From: a virus
IMG/VR virus record: IMGVR_UViG_3300030102_006157
Coordinates: 1-49,962 of that record
Length of the DNA stretch: 49,962 bases
Direction: 5' to 3' (one strand)
This document shows positions 7,804 through 16,076 of this stretch, piece by piece. How positions within the stretch are numbered: the stretch's first letter is position 1; each line of letters opens with the position of its first letter. The position numbers were made by a program, and so were the translations under genes. Below the pieces are notes generated by a model, which saw only the letters and a program-made list of their open reading frames with translations, ran no database searches and was not told the origin of the DNA.

Positions 7804-8478
7804 TTACACATGGCCAAACATTAATTCTTTATTATATTCATCTCGCCAATAGATCATTTTATCTATCCATTCATCTCGAGTTTCTTTATACATCACTGGA
7901 TGAAAATTGTCGACGTCCATAACTATTCTTGTTTGGTTACAAGGCATACCAGTTCTTTCTTCCCACATGACAGCATAAGCCGAAAGTTGCATGAAGTAAT
8001 TACCGATATCTGTTTTCTTTTTTGGACGTTTAGATGTTTTCCAATCAAGGATAGTAGGAACATTATCCCATTCTACTATGGCATCACACGTACCTGCTAA
8101 TTGTAAATGATCGCTATATAAAGGACATTCAGTTGCAAAAACTTTCGTAACGTGTTTATCAATTAATGGTTTTAAATTTTGTAATGATTGTTGAATATGC
8201 GGTAGAAAATCAGAAGTATCTTCTCCGTGTAAATATTTTTCAATTATAGAATGTACAGCTGTACCGCGGTTTGTAGCTTGTACGCTTATCTGATTTGCTT
8301 TATCTTCACCGACTCGTTTACGCCATTCTTGTATTTTATCTCGATGTACTAAATTAAGTACTGTCGTAACGCTCGGATAATTTTTACCTTCTAATGTAAC
8401 GTATCTTCTACCATCTGCTGCTTCAACCCTATCTAGAGTTTCATAGCCCATTTCAATTTTTTCATGTACAAATTTCAT
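7804..8478 (-). CDS. PD-(D/E)XK exonuclease, Cas4/RecB-like
   Basis: The core AGTCDAIVEW...ILDWKTSKRPK supplies the nuclease Asp (about residue 132) and D-x-K (145-147, with W between), plus an upstream Glu in FATECPLY, as in RecB/Cas4-type nucleases. A downstream QLSAYA matches the QxxxY motif of this class. The start was taken as the ATG at 8478, immediately after the TGA of the upstream gene, with AAGG in front. An upstream in-frame start at 8577 would overlap the neighbour by about 100 bases. The likely role is DNA end processing in phage recombination or replication. Confidence 0.82.
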   Translation of the reverse strand: MKFVHEKIEMGYETLDRVEAADGRRYVTLEGKNYPSVTTVLNLVHRDKIQEWRKRVGEDKANQISVQATNRGTAVHSIIEKYLHGEDTSDFLPHIQQSLQNLKPLIDKHVTKVFATECPLYSDHLQLAGTCDAIVEWDNVPTILDWKTSKRPKKKTDIGNYFMQLSAYAVMWEERTGMPCNQTRIVMDVDNFHPVMYKETRDEWIDKMIYWRDEYNKELMFGHV

Positions 8479-8479
8479 A

Positions 8480-8710
8480 TCAAACCTTAATAGTGTTTCC
8501 TGCTCCTGAGTTAGCTTTAATTCTTCGAAGTGTATCTTTCCATCCTTCATCGGTCTTCGATAATTGACCGCCGACACCTGAAACTATCAATGGAGTTGAT
8601 AATACTTGTTCTACACCTTCGACTTTTAAAAGTTCTTGTAGTTCTGAATACTTACAAAATACATCGTAAGTTTCGTTTGTCTTTGTATTTTTAACTGTGT
8701 AAGTTGGCAC
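8480..8710 (-). CDS. Conserved small phage protein (MPTYTV... family)
   Basis: The best start is the GTG at 8710, giving a 76-aa protein that begins MPTYTVKNTKTNETYDVFC, with AAGGATATCAAG in front as ribosome-binding region. This N-terminus resembles the FmdB-like MPTYxxxC family of short phage proteins common in T4-like marine phages, although only one Cys remains. A longer reading to 8812 would overlap the upstream gene by over 120 bases and is less likely. The function is unknown. Confidence 0.7.
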   Translation of the reverse strand: MPTYTVKNTKTNETYDVFCKYSELQELLKVEGVEQVLSTPLIVSGVGGQLSKTDEGWKDTLRRIKANSGAGNTIKV

Positions 8711-9263
8711 CTTGATATCCTTTCCACCAGTTTGGTGCAGATCTTTTCCATTCCCATTTAGCAAATGGTTTGGCTGCGTGATAATAATTGCGATATGCTT
8801 GTACTGCATCACCTTCTACTTTACAATCTGGAAAGTGACTCATGGCCTGAGCAAATTCTGTTAAACCTTTTTTTGGTATATTTTCTGGAGGTGCGGCTAA
8901 TATCATTCCCATTTTTTGCCAAGTAGCGTGTGTTTTTTCTCTACGATAATTATATTCAGCTGCCATAGAAGCGAAGTGTCCATAATGCCAATTATAATTA
9001 TCTAAGCTTTCCATTGTCCAAGTCGTGCATGGATGATATTTATGAACAGCAAGATAATATAGATTATCTCTTATGTCACCAAATGAGTAGTATGTTTGTA
9101 TTGTTTTACCAGATTTTGAACGTCTTTTTTCTGGTATACCATCAAGCATACGATGAGCTGTACTAAGCATTTGTGCAGACTCGACAATCATTTTAGGGAT
9201 GTGTTTGTCACACAGCATTTGTGCTGCAATTTTTGGATCTTTGTCAAGTATAAAAATATTCAT
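8691..9263 (-). CDS. Conserved T4-like phage protein (MNIFILDKDP family)
   Basis: The protein starts MNIFILDKDPKIAAQMLCD at the ATG at 9263; the upstream GTG at 9278 is less likely. It has the conserved run KHIPKMIVESAQMLSTAHR, which I recognise as typical of a family widespread in marine T4-like phages. It is rich in Trp/His and lacks transmembrane segments. No catalytic activity is established for the family as far as I know. Confidence 0.75.
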   Translation of the reverse strand: MNIFILDKDPKIAAQMLCDKHIPKMIVESAQMLSTAHRMLDGIPEKRRSKSGKTIQTYYSFGDIRDNLYYLAVHKYHPCTTWTMESLDNYNWHYGHFASMAAEYNYRREKTHATWQKMGMILAAPPENIPKKGLTEFAQAMSHFPDCKVEGDAVQAYRNYYHAAKPFAKWEWKRSAPNWWKGYQGANLHS

Positions 9264-9281
9264 AATATATTGTACCACATT

Positions 9282-9713
9282 TTATATCATAGGTAAATCA
9301 GGAAATGCCTCTGTTACGACATTTTTTGATATGCCTTGAAATTTATCTTTATTAATCATTCGAATAACTACTTTTGCATCTTCCGGATGTACCGTTTCTA
9401 ACAAACCGATAAATAATCCTTCTCTTTTCAATGCAGACATTTTATCACCTGGTCCACCTTTAAAAAAATATCTAAACTCAGTGTTCTTTCTTTGTAAATC
9501 AGTCGGTGCATTATGAGGTTGAGATGCTTTATACGGCGGCTCACCTGGTGGTAAGTTAAATTCTATACCTTCAGAATATGTTCCAAGCAATACATCTTTT
9601 AATGCCCATGTTTCATGTTCTTTTAAAATCTTAATTTTTTGTTCTTTAGATCTTGCTTTTCCCACTTTTTCTAAAACTTCAAAAGTTTTTAAATTTAATT
9701 TATTCACTGCCAT
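9282..9713 (-). CDS. Conserved phage protein (DUF6433-like)
   Basis: The 143-aa protein starts at the ATG at 9713 (MAVNKLNLKTFEVLEKVGKA). A helical N-terminus is followed by LPPGEPPYK and a basic C-terminal half ending EAFPDLP. This arrangement is common in T4-like marine phages, where it is labelled a DUF. Function is unknown, and there are no catalytic motifs. Confidence 0.68.
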   Translation of the reverse strand: MAVNKLNLKTFEVLEKVGKARSKEQKIKILKEHETWALKDVLLGTYSEGIEFNLPPGEPPYKASQPHNAPTDLQRKNTEFRYFFKGGPGDKMSALKREGLFIGLLETVHPEDAKVVIRMINKDKFQGISKNVVTEAFPDLPMI

Positions 9714-10119
9714 CTTCAATTCCTTTCAAATGCTTGGCGTGTATTTTACAACCTATAAACTCGTTGTAGTATTCATCACTTAATAACACATTTTTTTCAA
9801 ACTGTAGTTTTGCTTCATAATAAGACATTTCACCTTTTGTTTTGCATAATTTTAAAATTACTCTTGTAAATCCTTTTTCTCCATACTCATTGACTTTCTC
9901 GATGAGAATTCCTGAGGAACCAAAGTAACTTCTCCAATCACTTTCGACTCGAGTTCTAATTCGTCTTTTTCGTTTGCTATTTTTTGGTAAGATTTTTGGT
10001 TTCCAAAAATTCTTTTTCCCAATATACTTTTTATTAGTTTGCAGCTCAGTAATTTCATAAACAAAACCTTGATAATTTTCTGGAGTTTCTTCGAATAACA
10101 TATCTTTGTAATACCACAT
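9700..10119 (-). CDS. GIY-YIG-type endonuclease (SegE-like)
   Basis: The segment GFVYEITELQTNKKYIGKK (about residues 18-36) matches a degenerate GIY-YIG core, with F-V-Y and Y-I-G strands. A basic stretch, RVESDWRSYFGSS and a late Glu-containing helix follow. T4 Seg proteins have the same layout. It could be a free-standing homing endonuclease or a conserved phage repair nuclease. The start at 10119 has only a weak ribosome-binding site. Confidence 0.7.
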   Translation of the reverse strand: MWYYKDMLFEETPENYQGFVYEITELQTNKKYIGKKNFWKPKILPKNSKRKRRIRTRVESDWRSYFGSSGILIEKVNEYGEKGFTRVILKLCKTKGEMSYYEAKLQFEKNVLLSDEYYNEFIGCKIHAKHLKGIEDGSE

Positions 10120-10130
10120 GTAGATATATA

Positions 10131-10280
10131 TTACTCGTCATAGAACGCTTCCTCATCTTGCATTATACTTTCGGCCTCAGCTCTTCTTCCGCACATAGGA
10201 CAATATTCTGGTAATGATTCTGCTTGTACATAAGTTAATTCATTACATTCATGACATTGTATTTTAAATTCATCACCCAT
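10131..10280 (-). CDS. Small zinc-ribbon protein (49 aa)
   Basis: Starting at the ATG at 10280, which overlaps the glutaredoxin stop, the protein has a C-x2-C (CHEC) and a second C-x2-C (CPMC) separated by about 18 residues: a rubredoxin-like zinc ribbon. The acidic C-terminal tail ends EEAFYDE. This is likely a small DNA- or protein-binding accessory factor. The longer frame to 10361 adds 27 residues inside the glutaredoxin gene and is unlikely. Confidence 0.7.
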   Translation of the reverse strand: MGDEFKIQCHECNELTYVQAESLPEYCPMCGRRAEAESIMQDEEAFYDE

Positions 10281-10539
10281 ACAACATGCCTTTATTATTT
10301 CCAGATAGTTCCCAAACTCTTTCTGAAAGTTCTTGTGCACCTCCAATATACTTTTCACCAAAAAATACAGCCGGTACTGTATTAATAAATGGATATTTTA
10401 ATTTAAATTGAAATCTTGATATATCCTCACCTATCACTATATCTTTATAATCTATTCCGTAATACTGTAACATTGATTTTGCTTGTTCACAATGCACGCA
10501 AAATGGATCTTTACGAGTATAAATTACTACATTATTCAT
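10273..10539 (-). CDS. Glutaredoxin
   Basis: The thioredoxin-fold glutaredoxin pattern is clear: VVIYTRKDPFCVHCEQAK with the C-x-x-C redox pair, cis-Pro in NTVPAVFFG, and the GG of YIGGAQEL. The start is taken at the ATG at 10539 (MNNVVIYT). It lies two genes downstream of the ribonucleotide reductase, whose C-terminal Cys pair it could re-reduce, giving a dNTP-supply unit. Confidence 0.88.
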   Translation of the reverse strand: MNNVVIYTRKDPFCVHCEQAKSMLQYYGIDYKDIVIGEDISRFQFKLKYPFINTVPAVFFGEKYIGGAQELSERVWELSGNNKGMLYG

Positions 10540-10942
10540 GCTCACCACCAGGATCACGCGGATCTAATTTTAGAGTTTTTCCATCAATTACCATATTCTG
10601 TCTTGCTCTTGGATAGCTATGATAACCTTTTCTTAATTTAAATATAGTTTCATTAACTGACTCTGGATTTTTTTCTGCTTCATTAAAAACAATTGCTGTT
10701 ATTGCAATACCGCTAATTAATATAATATGCACAATAGCGCTAATACCAAATGCAGTTAAACTTCCGATCATAACAGCAAATATACCACTCCACATAAATG
10801 CTAATATTAAAAATAACATATGCGCGACTTGTGGATGTAACTTTCTTAATGGCGAATGTTCTATCGTCATTACACCTTTCCAACCGAATTTGAATATTTC
10901 ATATATTGCAAATGGTGGGTATGCTTTCCAACTATTCTTCAT
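10532..10942 (-). CDS. Membrane protein of unknown function (136 aa)
   Basis: Two to three hydrophobic segments (about residues 40-60 and 65-90) are flanked by a soluble N-terminus (SWKAYPPFAIYEIFKFGWKG) and a basic C-terminal tail with PRARQNMVIDGK. It sits between ribonucleotide reductase and glutaredoxin with 4-8 base overlaps, so it is co-expressed with them. No family is recognised with confidence. Confidence 0.65.
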   Translation of the reverse strand: MKNSWKAYPPFAIYEIFKFGWKGVMTIEHSPLRKLHPQVAHMLFLILAFMWSGIFAVMIGSLTAFGISAIVHIILISGIAITAIVFNEAEKNPESVNETIFKLRKGYHSYPRARQNMVIDGKTLKLDPRDPGGEHE

Positions 10943-12864
10943 ATTTCACAACCTCCTGCAGTACATGCTAATTCCTGTGCACCTACTGTCATGTCTTGAG
11001 TTTCGTATTCTGCTAGTTTTGACCATTCTACTTCTTTTGGCATTTTACCTAACATTTCTTTATAATCTTTTTCTTCGCAGTCTTGATATGGTGCCTGTTG
11101 ATATGTATGTTCACTGAATGGTAAAAATGATACACCAGACATCCAATCAAAATGATCGTATACCCATGCTCCTACTTCCATCCATTCATGTTCTTTAACA
11201 GAAATAGTTACAGACGGTTTATGTTCACACCAATATTTTTGATAAGTTAACCAGTGTTCAAGTTGTTCTATAGCTGACATATCAGTTCTAAAAGTTGCTT
11301 TTTGATCGACCTTCATCGGAAACGAAAATACTGAAGTATGATTAGGATTCATTACATCATCTTCTACTGGAAAACCAGCAGCAGTCATATACATTGTAAG
11401 TGGATCTTTTTTATCTCCGCGTACAGTTCTTATGTAATACGGATTATGTCTTGCATGAATACCTGATGCTGCATCTGTAAGTTGCGATACAGTTCCGCTT
11501 GGTTTAACACAAGTTATGGCTGCAGATACTGGTATACCAATAATCTTACACCACTTTCTATTGGTGTCTACAGCTTTCTTTTTTAATTCTTCAAGTAAAA
11601 TTTTCAAGTCTTTATTTTTAGGACTTGTTAATACTGAATCCATGATACCAGTTAAACTTACACCGAGCAATCTTTCTTCTTCACAATTTTGTTTCCAATG
11701 TTTTGACACGTATTTAAAATTAACTAGCGTGGATTGAAATGTACCAAGAATCGTAGCAAGTTCTACTTTTTCTAGTAATGTTTCTTTTGTATCGGTTGGT
11801 CTTATAACTACTTCAGATAAATTACAAAATTCTCTATCTCTTAAAATAATTTCAGAACAAGGGTTTGTTCCATAATTATATCCTTCAGTGACTCTTCTTT
11901 CATTTCTATTTGCTTGTTCGGTTGCAGATGCACGATTAAAAATACCTCTTTCACCCGATTTAGAATCGTATAACGCTTTCCATTCATCCATAAAAATACC
12001 AATATCAGGTTTTTCTGTATAACATGCAGAGTTATTGGCTAAAGCTCTTTGACTATTATGTTCCCACCATTGACCAGCTTTTGCGTGACGCATACGATCA
12101 TCTGACAAATTAGATAATGAAATAAGAGCTGATCTTCTTACACCGCCTACAACCACAATTTCTGCAATCTTACAAACAATATCATGACATTCTATTGATG
12201 ATAACTTTCTGCCTGGTGCATTTTTAAAGATAGTTACTATAAAATTAAAAAGTGAATCTAACGGTTCAGGACCAGATGCTCTTCCTCCGAATGTTTTAAG
12301 TGGTTGACCTGCCGGTCTTATCTTACTTAAATCCCATGTTGGTATCTGACCGATATACAACATGCCAATTAATTCTTTTAATGCTTTTGCCCAACCTAAC
12401 TTAGAATCAGCTACTGTAATACATGTATCTGTTTTAAAAAATTCTTCTGCAACGATTGGTAATTTACTTACTTCTTGTCTTTCTACTGAAAAACCTACAC
12501 CAGTTCCGTTCATTAATACGTATAAAATTTCATCAAATGCTTGTACTCTGTTTATAGCAACATACGAACAATTATAACCTGCAATATTTTCTTTTTTTAA
12601 GGCTTCACCTGCAGTCATTAAACATCTCATAGATGGCATGACCTTTGTGCTTAGCACTGCTTCTTCTAATCTATTTCTTAATTTTTTATCTAATTTAAAA
12701 TTATGCATGTCCCATAAATGTTCTTCAAAAAAATTAAAATACCTTTCTATAGTTTCACTCCACGATTCTCTACGACCTTTGTCTGGTAACCATCTTGAAT
12801 ATCTTGAAAGATGTATGAATTGTTGGTATAGTGTTGGTAAATTATTATTTTGAGTAATAGACAT
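10939..12864 (-). CDS. nrdJ: Class II (adenosylcobalamin-dependent) ribonucleoside-triphosphate reductase
   Basis: At 641 aa it is a monomeric RTPR-type enzyme. The radical-site signature NPCSE (N334, C336, E338) and CNLSE are intact. A redox Cys partner occurs at C99 (AGYNCSY), and the C-terminal CTAGGCEI (C634, C639) is the reducible shuttle pair. PSGTVSQLTDAASGIH is the conserved phosphate/active-site loop. It converts NTPs to dNTPs using adenosylcobalamin, so it needs no NrdB or oxygen. No NrdB is seen nearby. A near-perfect promoter (12914-12942) lies upstream, and glutaredoxin follows two genes downstream. Confidence 0.93.
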   Translation of the reverse strand: MSITQNNNLPTLYQQFIHLSRYSRWLPDKGRRESWSETIERYFNFFEEHLWDMHNFKLDKKLRNRLEEAVLSTKVMPSMRCLMTAGEALKKENIAGYNCSYVAINRVQAFDEILYVLMNGTGVGFSVERQEVSKLPIVAEEFFKTDTCITVADSKLGWAKALKELIGMLYIGQIPTWDLSKIRPAGQPLKTFGGRASGPEPLDSLFNFIVTIFKNAPGRKLSSIECHDIVCKIAEIVVVGGVRRSALISLSNLSDDRMRHAKAGQWWEHNSQRALANNSACYTEKPDIGIFMDEWKALYDSKSGERGIFNRASATEQANRNERRVTEGYNYGTNPCSEIILRDREFCNLSEVVIRPTDTKETLLEKVELATILGTFQSTLVNFKYVSKHWKQNCEEERLLGVSLTGIMDSVLTSPKNKDLKILLEELKKKAVDTNRKWCKIIGIPVSAAITCVKPSGTVSQLTDAASGIHARHNPYYIRTVRGDKKDPLTMYMTAAGFPVEDDVMNPNHTSVFSFPMKVDQKATFRTDMSAIEQLEHWLTYQKYWCEHKPSVTISVKEHEWMEVGAWVYDHFDWMSGVSFLPFSEHTYQQAPYQDCEEKDYKEMLGKMPKEVEWSKLAEYETQDMTVGAQELACTAGGCEI

Positions 12865-12913
12865 ACGTACCTCGAAGTTGCAGGTTTAAAACTTTTAATT
12901 ATTTGGTTGGTAT

Positions 12914-12942
12914 ATTATATATTAAAAAATGTCGATTGTAAA
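12914..12942 (-). promoter_or_regulatory. Sigma70-type promoter for the ribonucleotide reductase operon
   Basis: Minus strand TTTACA (12937-12942), exactly 17 bases, TATAAT (12914-12919). The leader then runs about 50 bases to the ATG. Unlike the four GGGTTTACA promoters, it lacks the GGG and the upstream GTTACA repeats. Confidence 0.75.
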
Positions 12943-12950
12943 TAAAAAAA

Positions 12951-13166
12951 TTACTCTTTTTTAAAATATTTTTTTAACATTGTGATCTGATCATCATACC
13001 TTGCTACTATGTCTAATTCTTTTTCCATAGCTTCCATAACATCAGGATGATCACCAATACCAGCAGGTGTTGTTAAATATACTTCGACATTCATTTTATG
13101 CTTATCAATGTGACCTTGTGCGTGGCTAATCATTGACTCAATAATCTCGCTTCGCAATTTGCTCAT
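12951..13166 (-). CDS. Small helical conserved phage protein (71 aa)
   Basis: A helical, charged protein (ESMISHAQGHIDKHKMNVEVYL ... DDQITMLKKYFKKE) with a short loop TPAGIGDHPD. It overlaps the holin candidate by 4 bases (ATGA). Small proteins of this type occur beside structural genes in T4-like marine phages. The function is unknown. Confidence 0.65.
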   Translation of the reverse strand: MSKLRSEIIESMISHAQGHIDKHKMNVEVYLTTPAGIGDHPDVMEAMEKELDIVARYDDQITMLKKYFKKE

Positions 13167-13627
13167 TTTTTAATCCTTCTCGCTTTATCAATCGCTCTAC
13201 TTCCAAACCAAAAAGATATGATCGCGGCGAAGATTGCTTTTGTATCATCGTCCCAAAGTAGATTTATCGCTTCAGAAAAATCTGTTCCTTTTTCTAAAGC
13301 TTCTAATAATAATGTAACTTCAATCGTTGCAAATAATATGAAGAAAGCATAAGTAATTACCGGTCGTACAGATTTCTGTAAACCAGCGATAATACCACTA
13401 CTTCTGTTGATTGCAATATCATGTTGTATCAATCTATCATGTTCTTTGTCTGCTCCCATTTGTTCGTAGACTTTAAGATCATGATCGTATCCAGCTGCTT
13501 TTAGTTCAGCCATCAACTTCATTTTATCTAGTTCATGTTTATTGTCTGCTTTTTGAGCAAACGAATCCGTTATTGCAGGTACTGCTGAACTAGCAAAACC
13601 TAGCAATGAGCCTAATATTGATAGCAT
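13163..13627 (-). CDS. Holin-like protein (GTA 3-TM holin family type)
   Basis: The 154-aa protein has a hydrophobic N-terminus (LGSLLGFASSAVPAI), a long charged helix, then two hydrophobic segments (VITYAFFILFATIEVTLLL, about 92-110, and AIFAAIISFWFGSRAI, about 132-147) ending RRIKK. The FWFGSRA element near the C-terminus is characteristic of the three-TM holins associated with gene transfer agents. It would permeabilise the inner membrane at lysis. No endolysin is visible next to it. Confidence 0.72.
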   Translation of the reverse strand: MLSILGSLLGFASSAVPAITDSFAQKADNKHELDKMKLMAELKAAGYDHDLKVYEQMGADKEHDRLIQHDIAINRSSGIIAGLQKSVRPVITYAFFILFATIEVTLLLEALEKGTDFSEAINLLWDDDTKAIFAAIISFWFGSRAIDKARRIKK

Positions 13628-13642
13628 AATTTATCCTTTCAT

Positions 13643-14347
13643 TCAGACGGCTCTGTCGCCGTGCATTACAACGCTAATTAATTTCATTAACTGATTCTTC
13701 GTGCCGTTATTAATCATGTCTTTTACTTTTTCAACATTTTTCTTATTCAATCTTTTATCTATTGCATTAACTATTGCTGAAGCTGTAAACATATCTATTA
13801 ATGCTTGTCCGTCTCTTAATTTTATTTTTCCGAACTGTTTTCTCTTAACGATATTTCTGATAGTCGACATATTATCTTCGGCTATTATTTCTTCTGCTTC
13901 CATATATCTTTTAAAACTTTGTAATTGAAACCTTTTTAAAAGCGCAGGCAATCTCTTTTTTCTTAGATCTTGTACTCTAGTCAGCTTATAAGGTCGCCCC
14001 ATAGCGGTATCAGCTGGATTCGGAATCGCGGAAGTATTCACTGCCGGAGCGTCCTCATTTCTTTGCTTTGTTTTCTTTTTCATAGCATTTATGTACTTTC
14101 TATATACCGCTGCTGCACTTGTTTTTCCCATAACTCTAGCTCTTTGTTCCATAGCGATAGCAGCTTGTATTTTGTGTGCGTGTGATCTGCTAGAGTTTTT
14201 TATTTTATTAACACTTTTTTCTGCGTCTTCCTTGGTCGCAAACTTCAATCCGTGTATTGTGCCTTTAGGGTTTTCATCTGTATATAAATCACTGTGTTTA
14301 TCTGAACCAGCTGGTTGACCAGGTTTTCTCGGAATTCTTTTATTCAT
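13643..14347 (-). CDS. Basic two-domain protein, DUF3175-like N-terminus
   Basis: The N-terminal half (SDLYTDENPKGTIHGLKFA ... SRSHAHKIQAAIAMEQRA) matches a short basic domain recognisable in bacteria as DUF3175. The C-terminal half (from about residue 118) is a separate helical, basic region with LRKKRLPALLKRFQLQ. A fusion of a bacterial-type DUF with a phage helical domain is suggested. It opens the block of basic, late-type genes. The function is unknown and a virion or DNA-associated role is inferred from context only. Confidence 0.65.
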   Translation of the reverse strand: MNKRIPRKPGQPAGSDKHSDLYTDENPKGTIHGLKFATKEDAEKSVNKIKNSSRSHAHKIQAAIAMEQRARVMGKTSAAAVYRKYINAMKKKTKQRNEDAPAVNTSAIPNPADTAMGRPYKLTRVQDLRKKRLPALLKRFQLQSFKRYMEAEEIIAEDNMSTIRNIVKRKQFGKIKLRDGQALIDMFTASAIVNAIDKRLNKKNVEKVKDMINNGTKNQLMKLISVVMHGDRAV

Positions 14348-14931
14348 CTAATTAACTCGTTAGTAGTAATATATATGTTTTGATTGGTTTTCAAATGAGT
14401 AACTTCATATATATTTAAACCAAAAACTGTATCAATTGGGTAACAATCTAAATTTACTTTTACTTTGTCGTTAGTATATACTTCTTGTTCGTATGTAGAA
14501 TTTAAAATTTTAGAATTTCTAATTTTATAAACGCCAGGTGATAGTTGATCATCTTCTAAAACAAACCATTTACTACTTTCCGATAAAAAATCTAATTTTT
14601 CTAAGTTACATTCTTTAATTATCTTTTCTAAACCATGATCACTTAAATCACCATTTTCTTTTATAAGAAATAAAGCTGAAGCAAAACTACCGAGTTTAGT
14701 ACCGCCTCCAGGAATCTTTTGTACAAGTCTTTTTATATTAGCACATAATCTAACAAAAGGTGTCCATGCATCTCTTTTTTCTGGTGAATTAAGTCTATTT
14801 TTCTTTATTCTTTTACCGTTTTCATCTATTAAACCAAGCTTATAAGCATCCCAATTTTCCCATTTCATAACCATCATTCTTATAAAACGAAATGTATAAA
14901 CTAAATCGGCCGCACCTTTTAAAACTCCCAT
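14344..14931 (-). CDS. Conserved T4-like phage protein (195 aa)
   Basis: The segments LVYTFRFIRMMVMKWENWDAY and NIKRLVQKIPGGGTKLGSFA...ALFLIKE are the conserved core of a family I recognise from T4-like marine phages. The C-terminal third is beta-rich. No catalytic motif is evident. It is packed between the DUF3175-like gene (4-base overlap) and the 122-aa gene (1-base overlap). Confidence 0.7.
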   Translation of the reverse strand: MGVLKGAADLVYTFRFIRMMVMKWENWDAYKLGLIDENGKRIKKNRLNSPEKRDAWTPFVRLCANIKRLVQKIPGGGTKLGSFASALFLIKENGDLSDHGLEKIIKECNLEKLDFLSESSKWFVLEDDQLSPGVYKIRNSKILNSTYEQEVYTNDKVKVNLDCYPIDTVFGLNIYEVTHLKTNQNIYITTNELIR

Positions 14932-15299
14932 TATATTTTCCTTAATTTGTTTATAACATCTTGATCCATTGTTATTCCAGTATATTGATCATTCTTTATA
15001 TATTTTAAATAAATTAAAAAAGGCTTTATAACTGGCCAATGTTTTTTACTTAATTTTAATTCAAATATTTTTAATGCTCCAGATATAGTGAAAGAATTAC
15101 AAAGAATTATAATATGATTTAAGATTAGTCTTTCTGCTAATTCATCATGTTCCAAATAACGATTAACTAATCTTTTTACATATTTAAATCGTTTCAAATC
15201 TTCATAAAACTCTTCTATATCAGAAAAGTTTGGTTTACGATAATTTTGTGCAGCAAAAAGAATAAGGTTCTTTTCAGTAAGTTCATCAATAATAACCAT
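14931..15299 (-). CDS. Conserved T4-like phage protein (122 aa)
   Basis: The pattern FAAQNYRKPNFSDIEEFYEDLKR followed by LAERLILNHIIILCN is characteristic of a small helical phage family found beside the preceding protein in T4-like marine phages. It has no membrane segment or catalytic motif. Its start overlaps nothing upstream; about 20 bases separate it from the SAP-repeat gene. Confidence 0.7.
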   Translation of the reverse strand: MVIIDELTEKNLILFAAQNYRKPNFSDIEEFYEDLKRFKYVKRLVNRYLEHDELAERLILNHIIILCNSFTISGALKIFELKLSKKHWPVIKPFLIYLKYIKNDQYTGITMDQDVINKLRKI

Positions 15300-15318
15300 A
15301 GTATTATATATTATATAA

Positions 15319-15810
15319 TTAATCTATGGCTTCTTGCAATTCTTCAATTAAAGTTTCTTTCTTTTTCCTACGATCAAGTTCAATTCCATACCTTCGACCA
15401 ATTGCTTCAAGTTCCATCTTACTACAATCGTCGTAATCTTTCATTTCCATATGATCAGTGAGTTCTTCAATCAATTTTGCTTTATTATGACGTCTATCTA
15501 ATTCAATGCCATGCTGTCTACCAAGATTTTCTAATTCTTTTTTAGACATTTCATGCAAACTTCCATCTATTTCAATAGATTCATCATGCGTGTGTTCAGT
15601 TGTAACTGCAGTTTCAGAAACTATCTTTGGAGTAATAGTTTTTTCTCCTAACGGATCAACCATACCTGTTCGTGCCATGTATTCATCAACTTGTTCTTGA
15701 GTAAAACTTGCACCTTTTAGTATTTCACGTCTTTTTGCATGTCGCCACCCCTTTGTAGTGGGTATGGCATTTCTTAACCAACCACCTGGTCTACTAATTG
15801 GATTATCCAT
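15319..15810 (-). CDS. Protein with tandem SAP/HeH-like repeats
   Basis: Two near-identical helix-extended-helix repeats form the C-terminal half: SKKELENLGRQHGIELDRR...KAKLIEEL and SKMELEAIGRRYGIELDRR...KETLIEEL (about 88-120 and 128-160). Such repeats are typical SAP/HeH DNA-binding elements. The N-terminal half is a PGGWLRNAIPTTKGW-type region with a predicted helix-turn. It is probably DNA-binding and possibly virion-associated, because it lies in the basic-protein block. Confidence 0.72.
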   Translation of the reverse strand: MDNPISRPGGWLRNAIPTTKGWRHAKRREILKGASFTQEQVDEYMARTGMVDPLGEKTITPKIVSETAVTTEHTHDESIEIDGSLHEMSKKELENLGRQHGIELDRRHNKAKLIEELTDHMEMKDYDDCSKMELEAIGRRYGIELDRRKKKETLIEELQEAID

Positions 15811-15819
15811 AATTTCTCC

Positions 15820-16065
15820 TTATTTATAAATGTGAGGATACATGTCGTGTTGACCACTGGCGTTATCTGCTCCATAATGATCATCAAGCGCACCTCTCAG
15901 TTGTTTTTTAGTACCATGATATGTTAACTCATCATCACCTTTGTATTTTGTTTTTACACCATGAGTTTTTTTCATATATTTAGCGTGATCTTTCCTTTCA
16001 TGATCCTCTAATCCATGTTGAGCAAAAGCCGAAAGTTCCTCTCTTATTTGATCAAACGTTTTCAT
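15820..16065 (-). CDS. Small charged protein with possible capsid-targeting N-terminus
   Basis: The 81-aa protein begins MKTFDQIREELSAFA, similar to T4 internal-protein leaders, followed by a His/Lys/Asp-rich region (HGLEDHERKDHAKYMKK). The ribosome-binding site is AAAGGAG. Function is unknown; a packaged internal protein is suggested by the N-terminus and the neighbours. Confidence 0.6.
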   Translation of the reverse strand: MKTFDQIREELSAFAQHGLEDHERKDHAKYMKKTHGVKTKYKGDDELTYHGTKKQLRGALDDHYGADNASGQHDMYPHIYK

Positions 16066-16076
16066 TTTTTACTCCT

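Noticed and set aside
8480-8812. Long reading of the MPTYTV-family gene to 8812
   Set aside because: It would overlap the upstream gene by more than 120 bases; the GTG at 8710 is preceded by an AAGG and gives the typical MPTY start.
15821-15828. TATAAATA late promoter at 15821-15828
   Set aside because: It overlaps the stop codon region of the 81-aa gene and lies right at the next ribosome-binding site, leaving no leader, so it is probably chance.
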